Assembly (NCBI GenBank): GCA_022559845.1
Contig: CM040117.1
Location: 151,284,732-151,348,731, forward strand
Reading direction: 5' to 3'
Length of the DNA stretch: 64,000 nt
Source of the DNA: Amorphophallus konjac
Lineage: Eukaryota; Streptophyta; Magnoliopsida; Alismatales; Araceae
In this document: positions 43,464 to 54,980 of the stretch, in pieces
Layout of the letters: each line of letters begins with the position of its first letter
Position numbering within the stretch: position 1 is the first letter of the stretch
The notes under the pieces: generated by a model
What the model was told of the DNA's origin: nothing
The model's input: only the letters and a program-made list of their open reading frames with translations
The model's database searches: none
Position numbers and translations under genes: made by a program

Positions 43464-44750
43464 TGATGTAGCTGAAATAAAGAATAAGATTCTCGAAGAA
43501 GCTCATAGATCCAGATACACTATTCATCCTGGAGGTACTAAGATGTTTAAGGATTTGAAAAGATCCTTTTGGTGGCCGAATATGAAAAAGGAAAGTGTAG
43601 AATTTGTGAGTAGATGTTTGGTATGTCAGCAAGTCAAGGCTGAGTATTTCAGACCTATAGGGAAATTGAAACCACTTGATATACCTCAATGGAAGTGGGA
43701 GAGTATTGGTATGGATTTTATTATGGGTCTACCTCGGACTCGTAGTGGATTTGATGCAATATGGGTTATTGTTGACAGATTGACAAAGTCTGCTCATTTC
43801 TTGTCCATTAAGTCTAAATGGATAGTTGACGTCTTGGCGACTCTGTATATGAAGGAAATCGTAAGACTTCATGGTATTCCAGTCAGCATTGTGTCTGATA
43901 GAGACCCCAGGTTCACCTCTTATTTTTGGAAAGGATTTCTAGAATCCCTGGGTACCCGTCTGAATTCCAGTACCGCTTTTCATATCCACAAATAGACGGG
44001 CAAACTGAAAGAACCAACCAGATAGTGGAAAATATGCTTAGAGCCTGCATGATCGATTTTGGAGGTTGTTGGAGTGATCACTTGACTTTGATTGAATTCG
44101 CCTACAACAATAGTTATCAGTCCAGTATTCAGATGGCTCCGTTTGAAGCTTTGTATGGAAGCAGTTGTCGATCTCCGTTATGTTGGGAGGAGGTAGGTGA
44201 GAAACAATGGCTGGGACCAGATCTCATCTCTGAATCATCCAAGAATATCCGTATTATTAGAGATCGGTTGCAAGTAGCACAATCAAGACAGAAGAGCTAT
44301 GCCGACAATAGAAGGAGAGCCTTGGAATTTCATGTTGGTGAACATGTGTTTCTGAAGGTTTCTTCCATGAGAGGGATTCGCTGGTTTGGTATTCAAGGCA
44401 AGCTGAGTCCAAGATATGTTGGTCCATTCGAGATTCTGGACAGAGTGGGAGAGGTTGCTTACCGATTAGCACTACCATCTCAGTTATCAGGAGTACACAA
44501 TGTCTTCCATGTGTCTATGCTGCGGAAATATGTGTATGACCCCACTCATTTCATTCAGCATGTGGATTTCGAGCTGAAGGAAGATTTGACTTATGAAGAA
44601 AGACCAATCAAGATTTTGGATCGTAAGCAGCAGCAACTCAGGAATTGTTACATACCTATGGTTAAAGTGCAGTGGAGTCGGCGTGGAACCGAAGAAGCTA
44701 CTTGGGAGTCAGAAGATACCATGTGGAAGCAGTATCCCGACTTGATCTAG
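43464..44750 (+). pseudogene. Integrase with chromodomain, element D
   Basis: N-terminal zinc region HRSRYTIHPGGTKM with CLVCQQVK. The catalytic core has Asp in SIGMDFIMGLP, Asp in VSDRDPRFTS and Glu in GQTERTNQIVE. A frameshift near 43960-43990 lies between the second Asp and the Glu. The C-terminus has SPRYVGPFEILDRVGEVAYR and a chromodomain, VKVQWSRRGTEEATWESEDT, ending YPDLI at 44750. Chromodomains direct integration to heterochromatin in this lineage. Confidence 0.88.
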
Positions 44751-44810
44751 GTGAGCTATTTCACTCCCCATTTTTATTAAGAGCAGTGAATTTGGAGGAT
44801 CAAATTATTT

Positions 44811-44824
44811 AAAGTGGAGGAGGG
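44811..44824 (+). other. Polypurine tract, element D
   Basis: AAAGTGGAGGAGGG immediately before the 3' LTR (TGTAGCACC). All purine except one T. Primes plus-strand DNA synthesis. Confidence 0.85.
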
Positions 44825-47800
44825 TGTAGCACCCCAGTATATTAATGAATAAAAATTTTGAGAAAATTAATAAGAAATTCCTTAAGAAATAGAATAGGTA
44901 AAAATTCAACCATTTTATAAAAATCTGAAAAAATGAGAATCTTGTAGAAGATAAAATGTTTAGTAAAATTATCTTCTAAGACCAGCCCAAATAAAATTCC
45001 TAAATAAGTCGAATTAGCAGATTAAGGCTCAAATCCACACTTATCCTAATCAGACCTTAAAACGTGAAATTAGAGCCCAACACTAAACCATTTAAGCTAA
45101 AATTAGATGCAAATGAAAGGCTAGGATTAAGATATCGTTTCCCCTCTGGTTATTCTCCGAAACCCTAACCCTAGGAGGAGTATTTGGCGGCAGAGTGGCG
45201 GATTGACTCGGTCTTGCGCGAATCGCACACGTCCGCGATGCGTGGACTCTCTCTCCACGATTAGAACCTTTTAGATGCCATTGAAACTATATAATCGAAC
45301 CTAAGCCACCCTAGAATTGTTTAGATGCTGTGGCAATCAGAGAGGAGCTCGACGAAGGGAGATTCGTAGTGATCACCGGCGTTGGGTACCTAGCGCATCG
45401 GCTTCCTTTCTTCTTCCTTCATCCTTCAATTAAGGTAGGTTCTAGCAGACCAAACCTAGCTAATAATATACCGTTAGATTCATCCTCTTGTCCTCTTTCT
45501 TTTAGTCTAAAAGGCCTTAAATTTTATGTAGTATCCTGCGAGAATTTCTAGTTTCAGTGCAAGCATGTCGTAGTTAGGGTTAACCATGTTCCACTTCGTT
45601 TTAAGTAGGGATTTCAGGCACTAAACATTCAATTGATCATGCTATCTTGTATAACTCCTTGTGCTCGTTCTATTGATAGTAAAATCCCTAAATTTCATGC
45701 TCTATGTATCGTGTAATTAACTGTTTTAGCTAACCCTAGCTGAACTCGCTGGAGCCGGGCAAGGCGAAGGTAGCAGAAGCCCCCTGAATTGCGCGGCCTC
45801 TCGATAGACCGCCCATACTAGATAGGCGGCCGTTACTTGACCGTTCATGTGTTTCATCTCCGATATGTTTTGTGGAATGAGCGGCAGACCCCTAACTGCT
45901 CTACCATCAGGCGGCCAGTCACAGACCGTTCACCTTCCCCAGTGGCACTCTACAGACCGTCTATATCTAGTAGGCCTTCGGACCTAAGAGGGCGTGAACG
46001 GCTTGTCGTGTGACCGCCGAGGCATGGGGGCGGTTCTGAACGAACCGCCCAACTATACAGAACTACTTATTTTCATTTTAGCATGATTTATCTTAGTAGA
46101 TTAGTGGCTAATGGTAAGTTAGCAACACACATGATAACTGGAATTTATGGAAGTAAACAATTATGAATTCTTGCTAGTTTGTCTTCACTTGATCTTGATT
46201 CATCTTTTTCCATGAAGTTAATATTAATTATAATCTATTGATAAATGAAATTGTTATTAGGATTATTTAACAGTCGTTCTACTCCGGTAGGATTGACTGG
46301 CCGCAATACTTGCTTTCTGATGTTTTGCTAGCCTCTATTCCTTGTAATGGTTGGGACTCTCCATCGGATACTCCTTCCGTCGGACTAGGACCTTCATTAC
46401 GGGACCTCCGTAAGCCCCCGCGAGCTTGGGATTCCCACTAGGACGCCGGGCAGGTTGTACCACCAAGACCTGAACATGTTCACGTGATCGAACCGCTTGG
46501 ATTGTTGTGTTGTGAGTCACGGCTCAATTTGGACTGACTGAGTTTTGAACAGCAGGAATCAGACCGTTTAACTCAATAGGCGGCCCATTATGAACCGTGC
46601 ATTCCTGGCTAAATGCCATTTTTGTTGGTCGATTAACCTTGTTTCATCTTCGGCCAAATCATGATTTGATCGACCCAATAAGCCCTAGGTTGACCAGTGA
46701 ATAATGGGCTGGACCCTGGTTCAGTTCTCCCCCACTTATGGGAGCCCGGAGCCCATTTTGGGTAGATTCTAGTTGCCAGGCAGGCCCAGTAATTGAACGG
46801 ACAGTCTCGGCCTGCTCATTCTTTAGCGCGGATCGTAATAGACTGTTCAGTTACTGAATGGCCCAATCCAAACCGCTTACTATTGTCATGGGCTTCAGAT
46901 CTTTCCTGTAGAGAACAGCTCAGTGTAGACCGTTCATATCTATTGAAAAGCCCACTTGTGACCGTCCTACAGCTTGAGCGGCTCATAGTAGACCGTTTAT
47001 CCTTGGCTTCTATTAGGCTGTTCTTTAAGCCCGAACCCTTTAGCGCGGCCCGAATAACAACCGTCCATTTCTCTGAGCGGCCCAACATGGACCATGTATC
47101 TTCCAAAAAATGATTTCCGTAGTTGTTCGCGTTTGAATACAAGGACCTGTCAATTCTTGATAACTTGAACTTCCTGGTCAAAGTATCTCTTTGACTTATC
47201 CTTAGGTTTTCCGAGGTAAGTTATACCTTGAAATTATTGGCCATTTAACTTGATTAATGTCTAGACATAACTTGGGATCTTGGACCCACTAAATCAATGC
47301 CAACGCATCATAAGGGCCCGATCTGGTCCTAGGAGGAGCGCCCGAAAAGTACTTGTGTCCCGGGGAGTTTGAATGACATGGTGAGGCATTGCACCGAGTA
47401 CATGACTAGCGTGATGTCTACGATAATAATCTCTTACTTGAATCTTTCTTGACTCGATAAATTCTTGCTTGTTGGCCAATTTCCAATTACATTATGTTCA
47501 TGATCTCGCCTTTTCTTTTTTTATGATACTTTGTCATATCGTTATTTCATTTCGTTCCTTTCTTTTCGCGCATATAAATGCAATTAATTGGTTAATTACT
47601 TAAACTTGTCTGTTATTACCTACTGAGTGTTCGCTCACCCAGTTGTCCCCCTTTTTTAGGTAGCTCAGGTGAGGATTCACAGACCGATGGGGATGGGCAA
47701 GAGTGACGACCCTGGAGCGAACCTGTTGGACGAGCCTGAAGAGTCATCTAGAGTTGTTGTGTCTAGTCATGATTTAGAGTGTGTCATAATAGATTTGTAA

Positions 47801-48038
47801 TGTTGGAGTCAGATAATGTACTGAAGTCAAGGGAATGTTATTGTTGGAAGTTTTCTTGGATTATTTAAAGGTTGATGTATTTGGATTGTGGATCTTTTAA
47901 ATGTTATTTAATTATGGAGTTATTTCTGTTCATGGTGTTGTGTTGACCTTTAGCTTTAGCATAGCATGTTTGTAAATCAACATATTATTCTTAATTATTT
48001 GTACTGCCAGTCCCGATATTCTGCTTCAGGGCGTGACA
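44825..48038 (+). repeat. 3' LTR of element D
   Basis: 3214 bp, TG...CA, nearly the same as 34840-38038 with single-base changes and small indels (for example an extra GAGAATT-like stretch near 45540). The TSD GCCAA follows at 48039-48043. Confidence 0.92.
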
Positions 48039-48043
48039 GCCAA

Positions 48044-48430
48044 GGCCTACCTAGGATAATGCTACCTACCTCCATAGGTAAGCCTAGAACTGTAGTGGCA
48101 CCAGACATCTCAGCCTGGCTGGGATGGAAGTAGAACCCACCCAATAAACCCTATAAGGTGCGGGGTGGTCTACGGGCGTCAAACCCAAATGCCTCACAGT
48201 GCCCATAGAGATAGCATTAACGCAACTCCCGCTATCAATAATCACCTTGCAGGCCTTTCCTCCCAGCCTACAAAATGTGTGGAAGATGGTGGTACGACGC
48301 CAGTCGTCACTCACTTGGGCCTGGGTAAGGATGCACCTGACTACTCCCAGCTGTACATCACCCTGATGCTGGGTACCTGGGACATCAACCGGTTCTCCCT
48401 CCATGAGTTCATCAAAGAACTCCTCTGCTA
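48044..48430 (-). pseudogene. Protease (N-terminal part), element C
   Basis: Encodes LGVVRCILTQAQVSDDWRRT and the active-site region ACKVIIDSGSCVNAISMGTV (Asp-Ser-Gly). It runs into D's target site; the C-terminal part is at 34488-34834. It aligns with F's protease at 52250-52560. Confidence 0.83.
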
Positions 48431-49845
48431 AATCCTAATCAGCCACGTAACTGATCGGCACCAACTCAGGTGTGGGGTCACTGGCAGATGGATCAGAGAT
48501 GACAAGCGACTCCCGAGTGGGACACTTGGCTGAATAGTGGCCAACCCCACCACACCTATAGCAGGTTCCCTGAGTCCCGAAGCCCTGGGGTGTTCCACCA
48601 ACCATCGTCCCCTTACCCTTGTCCATAGGACGGACTGGGGGTGTAGAAAGTAGGGGTGGTCGAGTCGGTATGGCGGGTTGGGCAGGTCTAGGGGCAGGGA
48701 CGGTTGCCTGCTAGCGTAGGGGAAGATCCCTCAGAGGGAGGGGGCGCCTAGGAGCAGCAAGGTCCTGGCGAGGAGGTTCTTGGGGGCGGGCCACAGGCCA
48801 CCGAGTGTAGGAACCAGGCGTGGTCCTAGGGTCAGACACACACGGATATGGGACCCCCTGGCGCGGAGTAGGAGCAAACTCCGCCTCAAATTGCTCCACC
48901 TCGAGAGCAACCTGGTACGCGTCCTCCAACTTGTCCACATTGCGGCGGAAAAGCTCATATTGTAGGTGTGGCCGCAAACCACGCCGAAAACGGGAGACGG
49001 TAAGGGAGCTCTCCTCTGTGGCGTCACATCACAAAAAGTATTCATCAAACTCGGTGATATAATCGGAGACAGACCGATCTCCTTGGATGAGACTCTGCCA
49101 CCTGTCTATGAGACGCTGGCGGTAGGAGGTAGGGAGATTCTTCTTCCTAAGTTTGGACCTCATCTCATCCCACGTCTCTACCTGGGGCTCCTGACAGTGA
49201 AACAGCAGGTTCTCCATGTTCCTCCAATAGGTTTGTGCCTAACAGTTTCATTTTAGGAAACTTGACTTTTCGGTAGTCGGTCATCTCAAACCACTCGAAA
49301 TACCGGTCCATGCCGGCCTCCCAATCAAGATAGACCTTCGGGTCCAAGGACCCGTTAAAAGTGAGAGGGTCTGCTCGCACCATCCTAAGGACCCGCTCGT
49401 CCTCATCATCCCTTTGCGGTTGGTGACCACGACGGCGTCGGCCATCTCCCCCATACTCATTTTCGGACCCGTAGTCCTCAACATCGGGGGCACGTGGCTG
49501 TTGCTCCGCGGCCCTAAGTGGGGCGGGCTGGATAGCATGCGCCGGAGGGGGCACTTGAGGGGCCGGGACAGCTCCGGGGAGCTCCTGGCGGGGGACTCTC
49601 TCCACATTCTCCATCCTTCCGACCAGACCTTGGATAAATCGGTCGGAGACCTCGGCACGGTCCTCCATGATCTTGAGATGGCCCTCTATGCGCTCAGTAT
49701 GCTCCCTACTAGTCTGCTCGAACCTATCCATGCGCTCCATGAGTAGAGCGTACATGTCATCCAGAGTTCGGCCTCCCGGGTTGGCACCTCGGTGGTCACC
49801 CATAGTGTCAGGGCGATGGTACTGGGCACCTCCATGGGTTGACAT
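48431..49845 (-). pseudogene. Gag, element C
   Basis: ATG at 49845 (MSTHGGAQYHRPDTMGDHRG). A putative coiled coil (LLMERMDRFEQTSREHTERI) precedes the core, DPLTFNGSLDPKVYLDWEAG. After a frameshift near 49170-49215: WDEMRSKLRKKNLPTSYRQR. Then LRPHLQYELFRRNVDKLEDA, a Pro/Arg-rich part, and a CCHC knuckle CYRCGGVGHYSAKC in 48435-48626. Stops at about 49029, 48711 and 48432 divide it. Confidence 0.83.
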
Positions 49846-50099
49846 GCAATGGGAGAGGACCTAGAGGGAACTAAGGGGGGGGTGACTCACTACGACCTAT
49901 ATGGACGGACTAATGCAAATGATGGATGACCTAGACTCCAATATCTGGTACGTGGCGGAGTTTTGGGATCCGAAGATCCTCTCTCCCAAGTGTGCGACCT
50001 TCCCGATAGGCGTAACCTAACATTCGGGTAACACCTTTTAAGATACCGAACAAAGGAATGCAAATGCAACCTTGGACCAACTACCCTAGACTCAAACTT
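49846..50099 (-). other. Leader of element C
   Basis: About 250 bases between PBS and gag, no features recognised apart from a G8 run at about 49872. Confidence 0.5.
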
Positions 50100-50113
50100 G
50101 CTCTAATACTAAT
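50100..50113 (-). other. Primer binding site, element C (decayed tRNA-iMet type)
   Basis: On minus ATTAGTATTAGAGC, against canonical TTGGTATCAGAGC. The differences are transitions of G to A and C to T, as expected for decay of methylated DNA. Confidence 0.75.
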
Positions 50114-50114
50114 T

Positions 50115-50366
50115 TAATGTGGGATGACTACGGGACTCGACTCGAATTGGTTGCGACCTTGGACTCTATCGCACGACTCGACTAATAAGATGACGCGACC
50201 AGCAACAACACTATGACACGGCACCGAACGAGCTCCAGAAGAGGCGATCATTCCCCAAACAAGAAGCGCTAAACCCACGGTCGTCCCCGGCGAGGGAAAC
50301 GTGACGATCTGCACTGTTGGAAAATCGGCTTTGAGACTCGGGTGGTCGGCTCACTCTCGTGCTCGG
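50115..50366 (-). repeat. Truncated 5' LTR of element C
   Basis: Plus-strand start TAATGTGGGA corresponds to TGATGTGGGA of the solo LTR at 41352. Similarity continues for about 250 bp (shared blocks near TTGGACTCTAT, GAAAATCGGC and GGTGGTCGGCT) and then stops where F's RNase H begins. The full LTR should be about 2.1 kb, so most is missing. Confidence 0.75.
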
Positions 50367-50436
50367 AACACTCTCCATAGAGTAGGCAGACAAGGTAGAG
50401 TAGGCAGAGCCAAAGTCGAGACACTCTCCATAGAGT

Positions 50437-51797
50437 TCCTTCGTGCGATCAAATCCAGTGACCTCTACCCGAATAGTGGAAAGAAGGGAGACCCTTCGAC
50501 TCAAGGCATCGGCTACCTTATTCTCTTTTCCAGCCTTATATTTTAGGACAAAGGTGAAAGACTGGAGGAATTCTACCCACCGACCATGCCTAGGGTTTAA
50601 GCCCTTCTGAGAGCTAAGAAATTTCAAAGCCTCGTGGTCCGAGTATAAGACAAACTCTTGTGGTAAGAGATAATGTCTCCAGTGTTTGAGGGCTTGGACC
50701 ACGCCATAGAACTCCTTATCATAGGTGGAGTAGCAAAGCTTTGCATCAGAAAGCTTCTCACTGAAGTAAGTCACAGGGTGACTTTCCTGGCTAAGCACTC
50801 CTCCTATTTTTATGCCAGAAGTATCACACGATATTTTAAAGACTTTGAAAAAGTCTATCAGGCGGAGGATAGGGACTTTGGTCATAAGCTATTTTATGGC
50901 AAGAAAAGTCTGGGAGGCGGCTTTGGTCCACTCAAAATTCCCTTGACAGATGCAATCCGTAATGGGTGCCATAATGGTTCTAAAACTCTGAATGAAACGT
51001 CTATAGAAAGTGGCTAGGCCATGGAAACTGCGAAGGTCATTGACGTTCTGGGGCTCAGGCCAGTCTACTAAGACTTGGACCTTGGATTGGTCCACAAACA
51101 CTCCTTGGCTAGAAACCACAAACCCGAGGAAAACGACCTGATCTGTCATGAATTCATATTTCTTTAGATTGGCATACAGGGTTTCTCTCCTCAAAGTCTC
51201 ATAAACTTCCCTCAAATGGTGGATGTGATCCTGAGGGTTATGACTATAGATGAGAATGTCGTCGAAGTAGACGACAACAAAGCGACCGATGAGAGGGCGG
51301 AGGACTTCCGTCATAACTCTCATAAAGGTGTTGGGGTCATTGGATAGCCCAAATGGCATGACGAGCCACTCATACAGACCTTCTTTTATTTTGAAGGTTG
51401 TCTTCCACTCATCCCCTGGTCGGATACGGACCTGGTGGTAGCCACTTTTCAAGTCAATCTTAGAAAAGATGGTGGCTCCACTCATCATGTCAAGCATGTC
51501 ATCAAGACGGGGAATTAAAAATCTGTACTTGACAGTGATTTTGTTGATGGCGCGGCTGTCAACACACATCCGCCAGGTGCCATCTTTCTTTGGTGTGAGC
51601 AAGGCAGGAACAACACATGGACTCTTGCTCACCCTGAGGAAGCCCTTTTGGATAAAGTTCTCGACAATTCTTTGGAGCTCAGCATGCTCCTTAGGGTTCA
51701 GTCGGTAATGGAGAAGGTTGAGTAGGGTGGACCCAAGGACAAGGTCAATAGCATGTTGCACATCACGCATGGGAGAAAGTTTAGAGGGTAAGTCCAC
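50437..51797 (-). pseudogene. Reverse transcriptase and RNase H, element F
   Basis: RT frame 50889-51797: [59 protein letters not shown], catalytic [13 protein letters not shown], and [20 protein letters not shown]. After a stop at about 50888, RNase H: ISCDTSGIKIGGVLSQ, STYDKEFYGVVQALKHWRHY, SDHEALKFLSSQKGLN, KENKVADALSRR. The frame then passes into the junction with C's LTR, so residues after about GSAYS belong to unrelated sequence. Confidence 0.87.
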
Positions 51798-51818
51798 AGG
51801 AAAAATATCTTAGAATTC

Positions 51819-52997
51819 CTACAAGATTGCCTGGACTTCTGGGGCTGAGACTCGGGACTCCTCTGGTGTGATGGTGATGACAACAGCCCAAACTGGGACA
51901 CCCTCGGCAACCTCTCTATTCAGCTCACGGACACCTATGAAGTTAAGGCGCCTAACTAGATCAAGACTAACCTTAGGGGCCTTAGGAACGGGTGTGATAG
52001 GTGCAGGGGAAGAGAGAATGAGAAGTTTCCATTCATTAGTAGTTCGGGGACTCTCCTGAACCTTGGCGTTTCCAGTGGGGGTGGAGGTGGAGCTCTTTCT
52101 CGGGGTCACCTTTGGTGGTGCCGAGTACAATTGAATCTTCTTCCCATTGTGTGAGAAGGAACATTGATTGGACTGATCAAATGTAGTAAGGTCTACATCA
52201 TAGATCCATGGTCGTCCTAGGATGATGCTACCAACCTTCATAGGCACTACATCGCTTAAGATCTGTCCTTGGTAGGACTGAAACTGAATGGGAATGACAC
52301 ATGTAGTGGTGACTGGGATAGACGTGTCGTCAACCCAAGCCACATTGTATGGCCTAGGATGAGGGTGTGTAGGTAGACCTAGGCGGGAGATAAAGTCTGA
52401 AGAGACTACATTAATATAGCTCCCGTTGTCAAAGATCACCTTATAGGGTTGGGATTTCACCATAATGTATGTTTGGAAGATTGAGGTTCGACGCCAGTCG
52501 TCCTCCTGGGGGTGTGTTAAGATGCAGCGAACTACACCCAGTCTTCCCTGGTTAAAGCTCTCGGTAATATCTCCCACTTGCATGTACTCGACATGCTTTC
52601 TATCATACCATGCATCCATCTCCTCAAACTGGGCGATGAGGTCAGGATCGGCCTCATACCTCTCAATGGCTTCTCCTTCCTGAGGTGGAGGCTCCACAGG
52701 CTGGGGATCGGTGGTGACTAAGGCTCGGGTGGGGTAATTGGTGGCAACATGCCCTAGGTTATGGCACCTAAAGCAGCGAATTCCCGAGACAAGGACTGGT
52801 TGAGAGGTGCTAGGGATGACTCCATTTCCCTTGTCATCCCTTCTATTAGCTGGCGGAGTGTACTCTAGCCTGGGCACAGCAGCGGGTGCAGGTAAGAGGT
52901 TCCTTGTGAAAGGAACAGTAGGGGCAACGGCCCGAAGTGGGGTAGCAGTAGGGACATAGGCGGTGGAGGGGCCAGGCCTCTCAGAGTAGCGGACCAT
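51819..52997 (-). pseudogene. Zinc knuckle and protease, element F
   Basis: A 392-codon open frame. The knuckle reads CFRCHNLGHVATNYP: the last Cys of the CCHC motif is now Tyr. The protease active site reads VIFDNGSYINVVS, Asn replacing the Ser/Thr of Asp-Ser/Thr-Gly seen in C (IIDSGSCVN). SIILGRPWIYDVDLTTFD is the C-terminal motif, then a Ser/Thr/Pro-rich linker. Open but probably not functional. Confidence 0.85.
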
Positions 52998-53743
52998 GGG
53001 GTTTCAGAATTCAAGTTGGCGGTATGTGGGACCCGATGTGGGACCACCCTTTGAAACTGCTCGACATCTCGAGCAACCTGATATGCATGCTCGAGAGTGT
53101 TAACCTCTCGTAGGAACAGCTCCCACTGTATGCTCTCGTGTAGGCCCGCCCTAAACCGTGAGAGGGTGACGGAGGTATCCTCCAAGACTCGACTTTGAAG
53201 GAAGAATTCATCGAATTTGGCGATGTACTCGTCCACGGACTTTTCATCTTGGGTGAGTTTCTGCCATTGGTTTAAAAGACGTTGATGGTAGGAGGGTGGC
53301 AGATACTTCTCCCTCATTTTCTCATTCATTTATTCCCATGTTCTTATGGGCTCCTCACGTCTCCTTACTAGGAGATTTTTAATGTTGCACCAGTAGGTCT
53401 TGGCTTGACCTAGGAGTTTTATTTTGGCAAACTGTACCATTGTGGCAAGAGTCATGCGGTGATACCAGTCAAAATATTGATCCATCCCGATCTCCCAATC
53501 AAGGTATGTAGCGGGATTTAGGGATACATCAAAATTTGGAGCATCAATCTTGACGTTCCATGGGACGATATCTGTATCGTCATGGTCTTTCCCTCGAGGC
53601 GCACGAGCCTCTTGCTCTCTACCTTGGGGAGCCTGATTCTGGCGGGCTTGCTCTCTCTCCTCCCTAGGATTGGCTACGGGATCGCCGCGGCCATTCACTC
53701 TTCCTTCCTCTCCCTTCATTCGTTCCTCTAAAGCCTGGATCCT
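52865..53743 (-). pseudogene. Gag, element F, cut by element G
   Basis: Pieces 53330-53719 (LNPATYLDWEIGMDQYFDWY, AKIKLLGQAKTYWCNIKN) and 52990-53329 (LPPSYHQRLLNQWQKLTQDE, LSRFRAGLHESIQWELFLRE). A stop lies between them at about 53327. The N-terminus is lost beyond the insertion point of element G at 53743/53744; it would resume past the window. Confidence 0.83.
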
Positions 53744-54342
53744 TGATAAGTGTCCATTTCTTATGATTATTCATCGCATGAACACCATTTTATGTGCATA
53801 TAATTAGGCAATTATGCATATTTCATAGTTAACCTCAACTCCGCATTTAAATTAGAGTTTTCATGTAAATTGATTAATTTGATGATTTTATTTAATAATT
53901 TAAAGTTGAGGGCCATGAGTATTAATTCTCCATTGCATAACCATGAGCATTCGAGATTTATATACACATTATGATAATTTTTATGGACTAAATTGTAATT
54001 ATGTGTGTGCAGGACACCGTAGGTAATTGCAAAAGAAGCCGGGGGTAAAACTGTCACCACCACTTTGACGAAGTCAAACGTACATATTTTGGTTGGAGGG
54101 AAAAAAATTTTTAAAGTTTGAAATTGAGGAAAAGAAACACATATTTTGGTTGGAGGGAAAATTGAATTCAAAGTTTGAAATAAAGGAGAGACATGATGAG
54201 CCTTGGGAAAGGGGGTGCCCAACGTCTAAGAAACGGGGTGCCCACCTACTTTTTCTCTTCCCCATACATCATATTCCACTTAAATCCCAACCATCCATCT
54301 CCTTTTGATACAATCTCTACCCTCCATCTACCCAACTTTCCC

Positions 54343-54350
54343 TATAAATA
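54343..54350 (+). promoter_or_regulatory. TATA box, element G LTR
   Basis: TTCCCTATAAATAGCCC, a strong plant TATA context, about 600 bp into the LTR. Confidence 0.75.
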
Positions 54351-54445
54351 GCCCATGACAAGGAGGAGAAAGGGAGTTCTTCTTTTGGGTAATCTTTCAC
54401 TCTTTCTCTCCCAACCTTAGGTCTCCAGTTTCTCTCACGTAAGTT

Positions 54446-54980
54446 CATTTTCTCCTCTTGCTGTCTTCATAAACATTTTTCATTTTTTTATTCTCTACAA
54501 CTACTTCTTCTGTAGCATCTTCTAGTTCCTTCTAGTTTTTAAGTTATTTCGTATTTTTCACTATACTATCCTGTTCATCTACGATCCAATGTTTCTCTCT
54601 GTTCTCCCCCTTATTTCGCTACTTTTTAGTCATTTTCTCCTCTTACTATCTTCATAAAAGATCTTTGTTTTTAAGTGTTCTACACTTTCTTCTTTTACAT
54701 CATTTCTAATTCTTTCTGATTTATAAGTTATTTCTCATTTTTCAACTTGTTGTCCTGTGATTTTACTGTTCATCTAAGGTACTAGCTTCTATTATTCCTC
54801 CGTTTTGAAGCCCTTCTACTCTTCATTTCTATCTGAGTTCTTAATAAACGTTCTTTTTAGCTTGTAGATCTATATTTTATTCTTCTAGTACTTCCTCTAA
54901 TTCCATCACGTTTTTAAGTTATTTTTAATTCTTCTCAGTTCAATTTTTTCTACACAGTTACTGTTCATCTGTGCAGACCA
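54446..54980 (+). repeat. Three imperfect tandem repeats in R/U5 of the Athila LTR
   Basis: Units start near 54446 (CATTTTCTCCTCTTGCTG), 54631 (CATTTTCTCCTCTTACTA) and about 54835. They share a TTCATAAA block, TCTTCT-rich middle, TTTTTAAGTTATTTC-like block and the end CTGTTCATCT. They lie downstream of the TATA box, hence in transcribed sequence. Confidence 0.65.

Larger units (their letters stand above)
34840..48038 (+). mobile_element. Element D: complete Ty3/gypsy chromodomain element (Tekay/Del-like), 13.2 kb
   Basis: Two LTRs of 3.2 kb, TG...CA ends, perfect 5-bp TSD GCCAA (34835-34839 and 48039-48043), iMet PBS, gag with two zinc knuckles, PR, RT, RNase H, integrase with a C-terminal chromodomain, and PPT. 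The order and long LTRs fit the Tekay/Del branch of chromoviruses. The gag-pol frame from 38255 to 41351 is a single phase broken only by stop codons. It carries a solo LTR inside integrase. Confidence 0.92.
33405..50366 (-). mobile_element. Element C: Ty3/gypsy element with tRNA-iMet-type PBS, interrupted by A, D and a MITE
   Basis: Minus strand. From right: truncated 5' LTR (50115 to about 50366), PBS, gag, protease (cut by D at 48039/34834), the PR-RT linker with a MITE, and RT, which stops at element A (33404). The rest lies beyond A, outside the window. Element F and the solo LTR at 41352-43463 are close relatives. Integrase is not in view, so whether it has a chromodomain is unknown. 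Confidence 0.83.
50367..53743 (-). mobile_element. Element F: truncated Ty3/gypsy element related to C
   Basis: Minus strand: gag (cut at 53743 by element G), protease, RT, RNase H, then truncated at about 50370-50440 next to C's LTR. It is similar to C in gag, protease and RT. The junction carries a duplicated 16-mer, ACACTCTCCATAGAGT, at about 50367 and 50420. Integrase and 3' LTR are missing. Confidence 0.82.

Noticed and set aside
45160..45180. Interstitial telomere repeat (AAACCCTAACCCTAGG)
   Set aside because: Only about two units within D's LTR; the other LTR reads CCCTATCCCTAGG. At best a telo-box.
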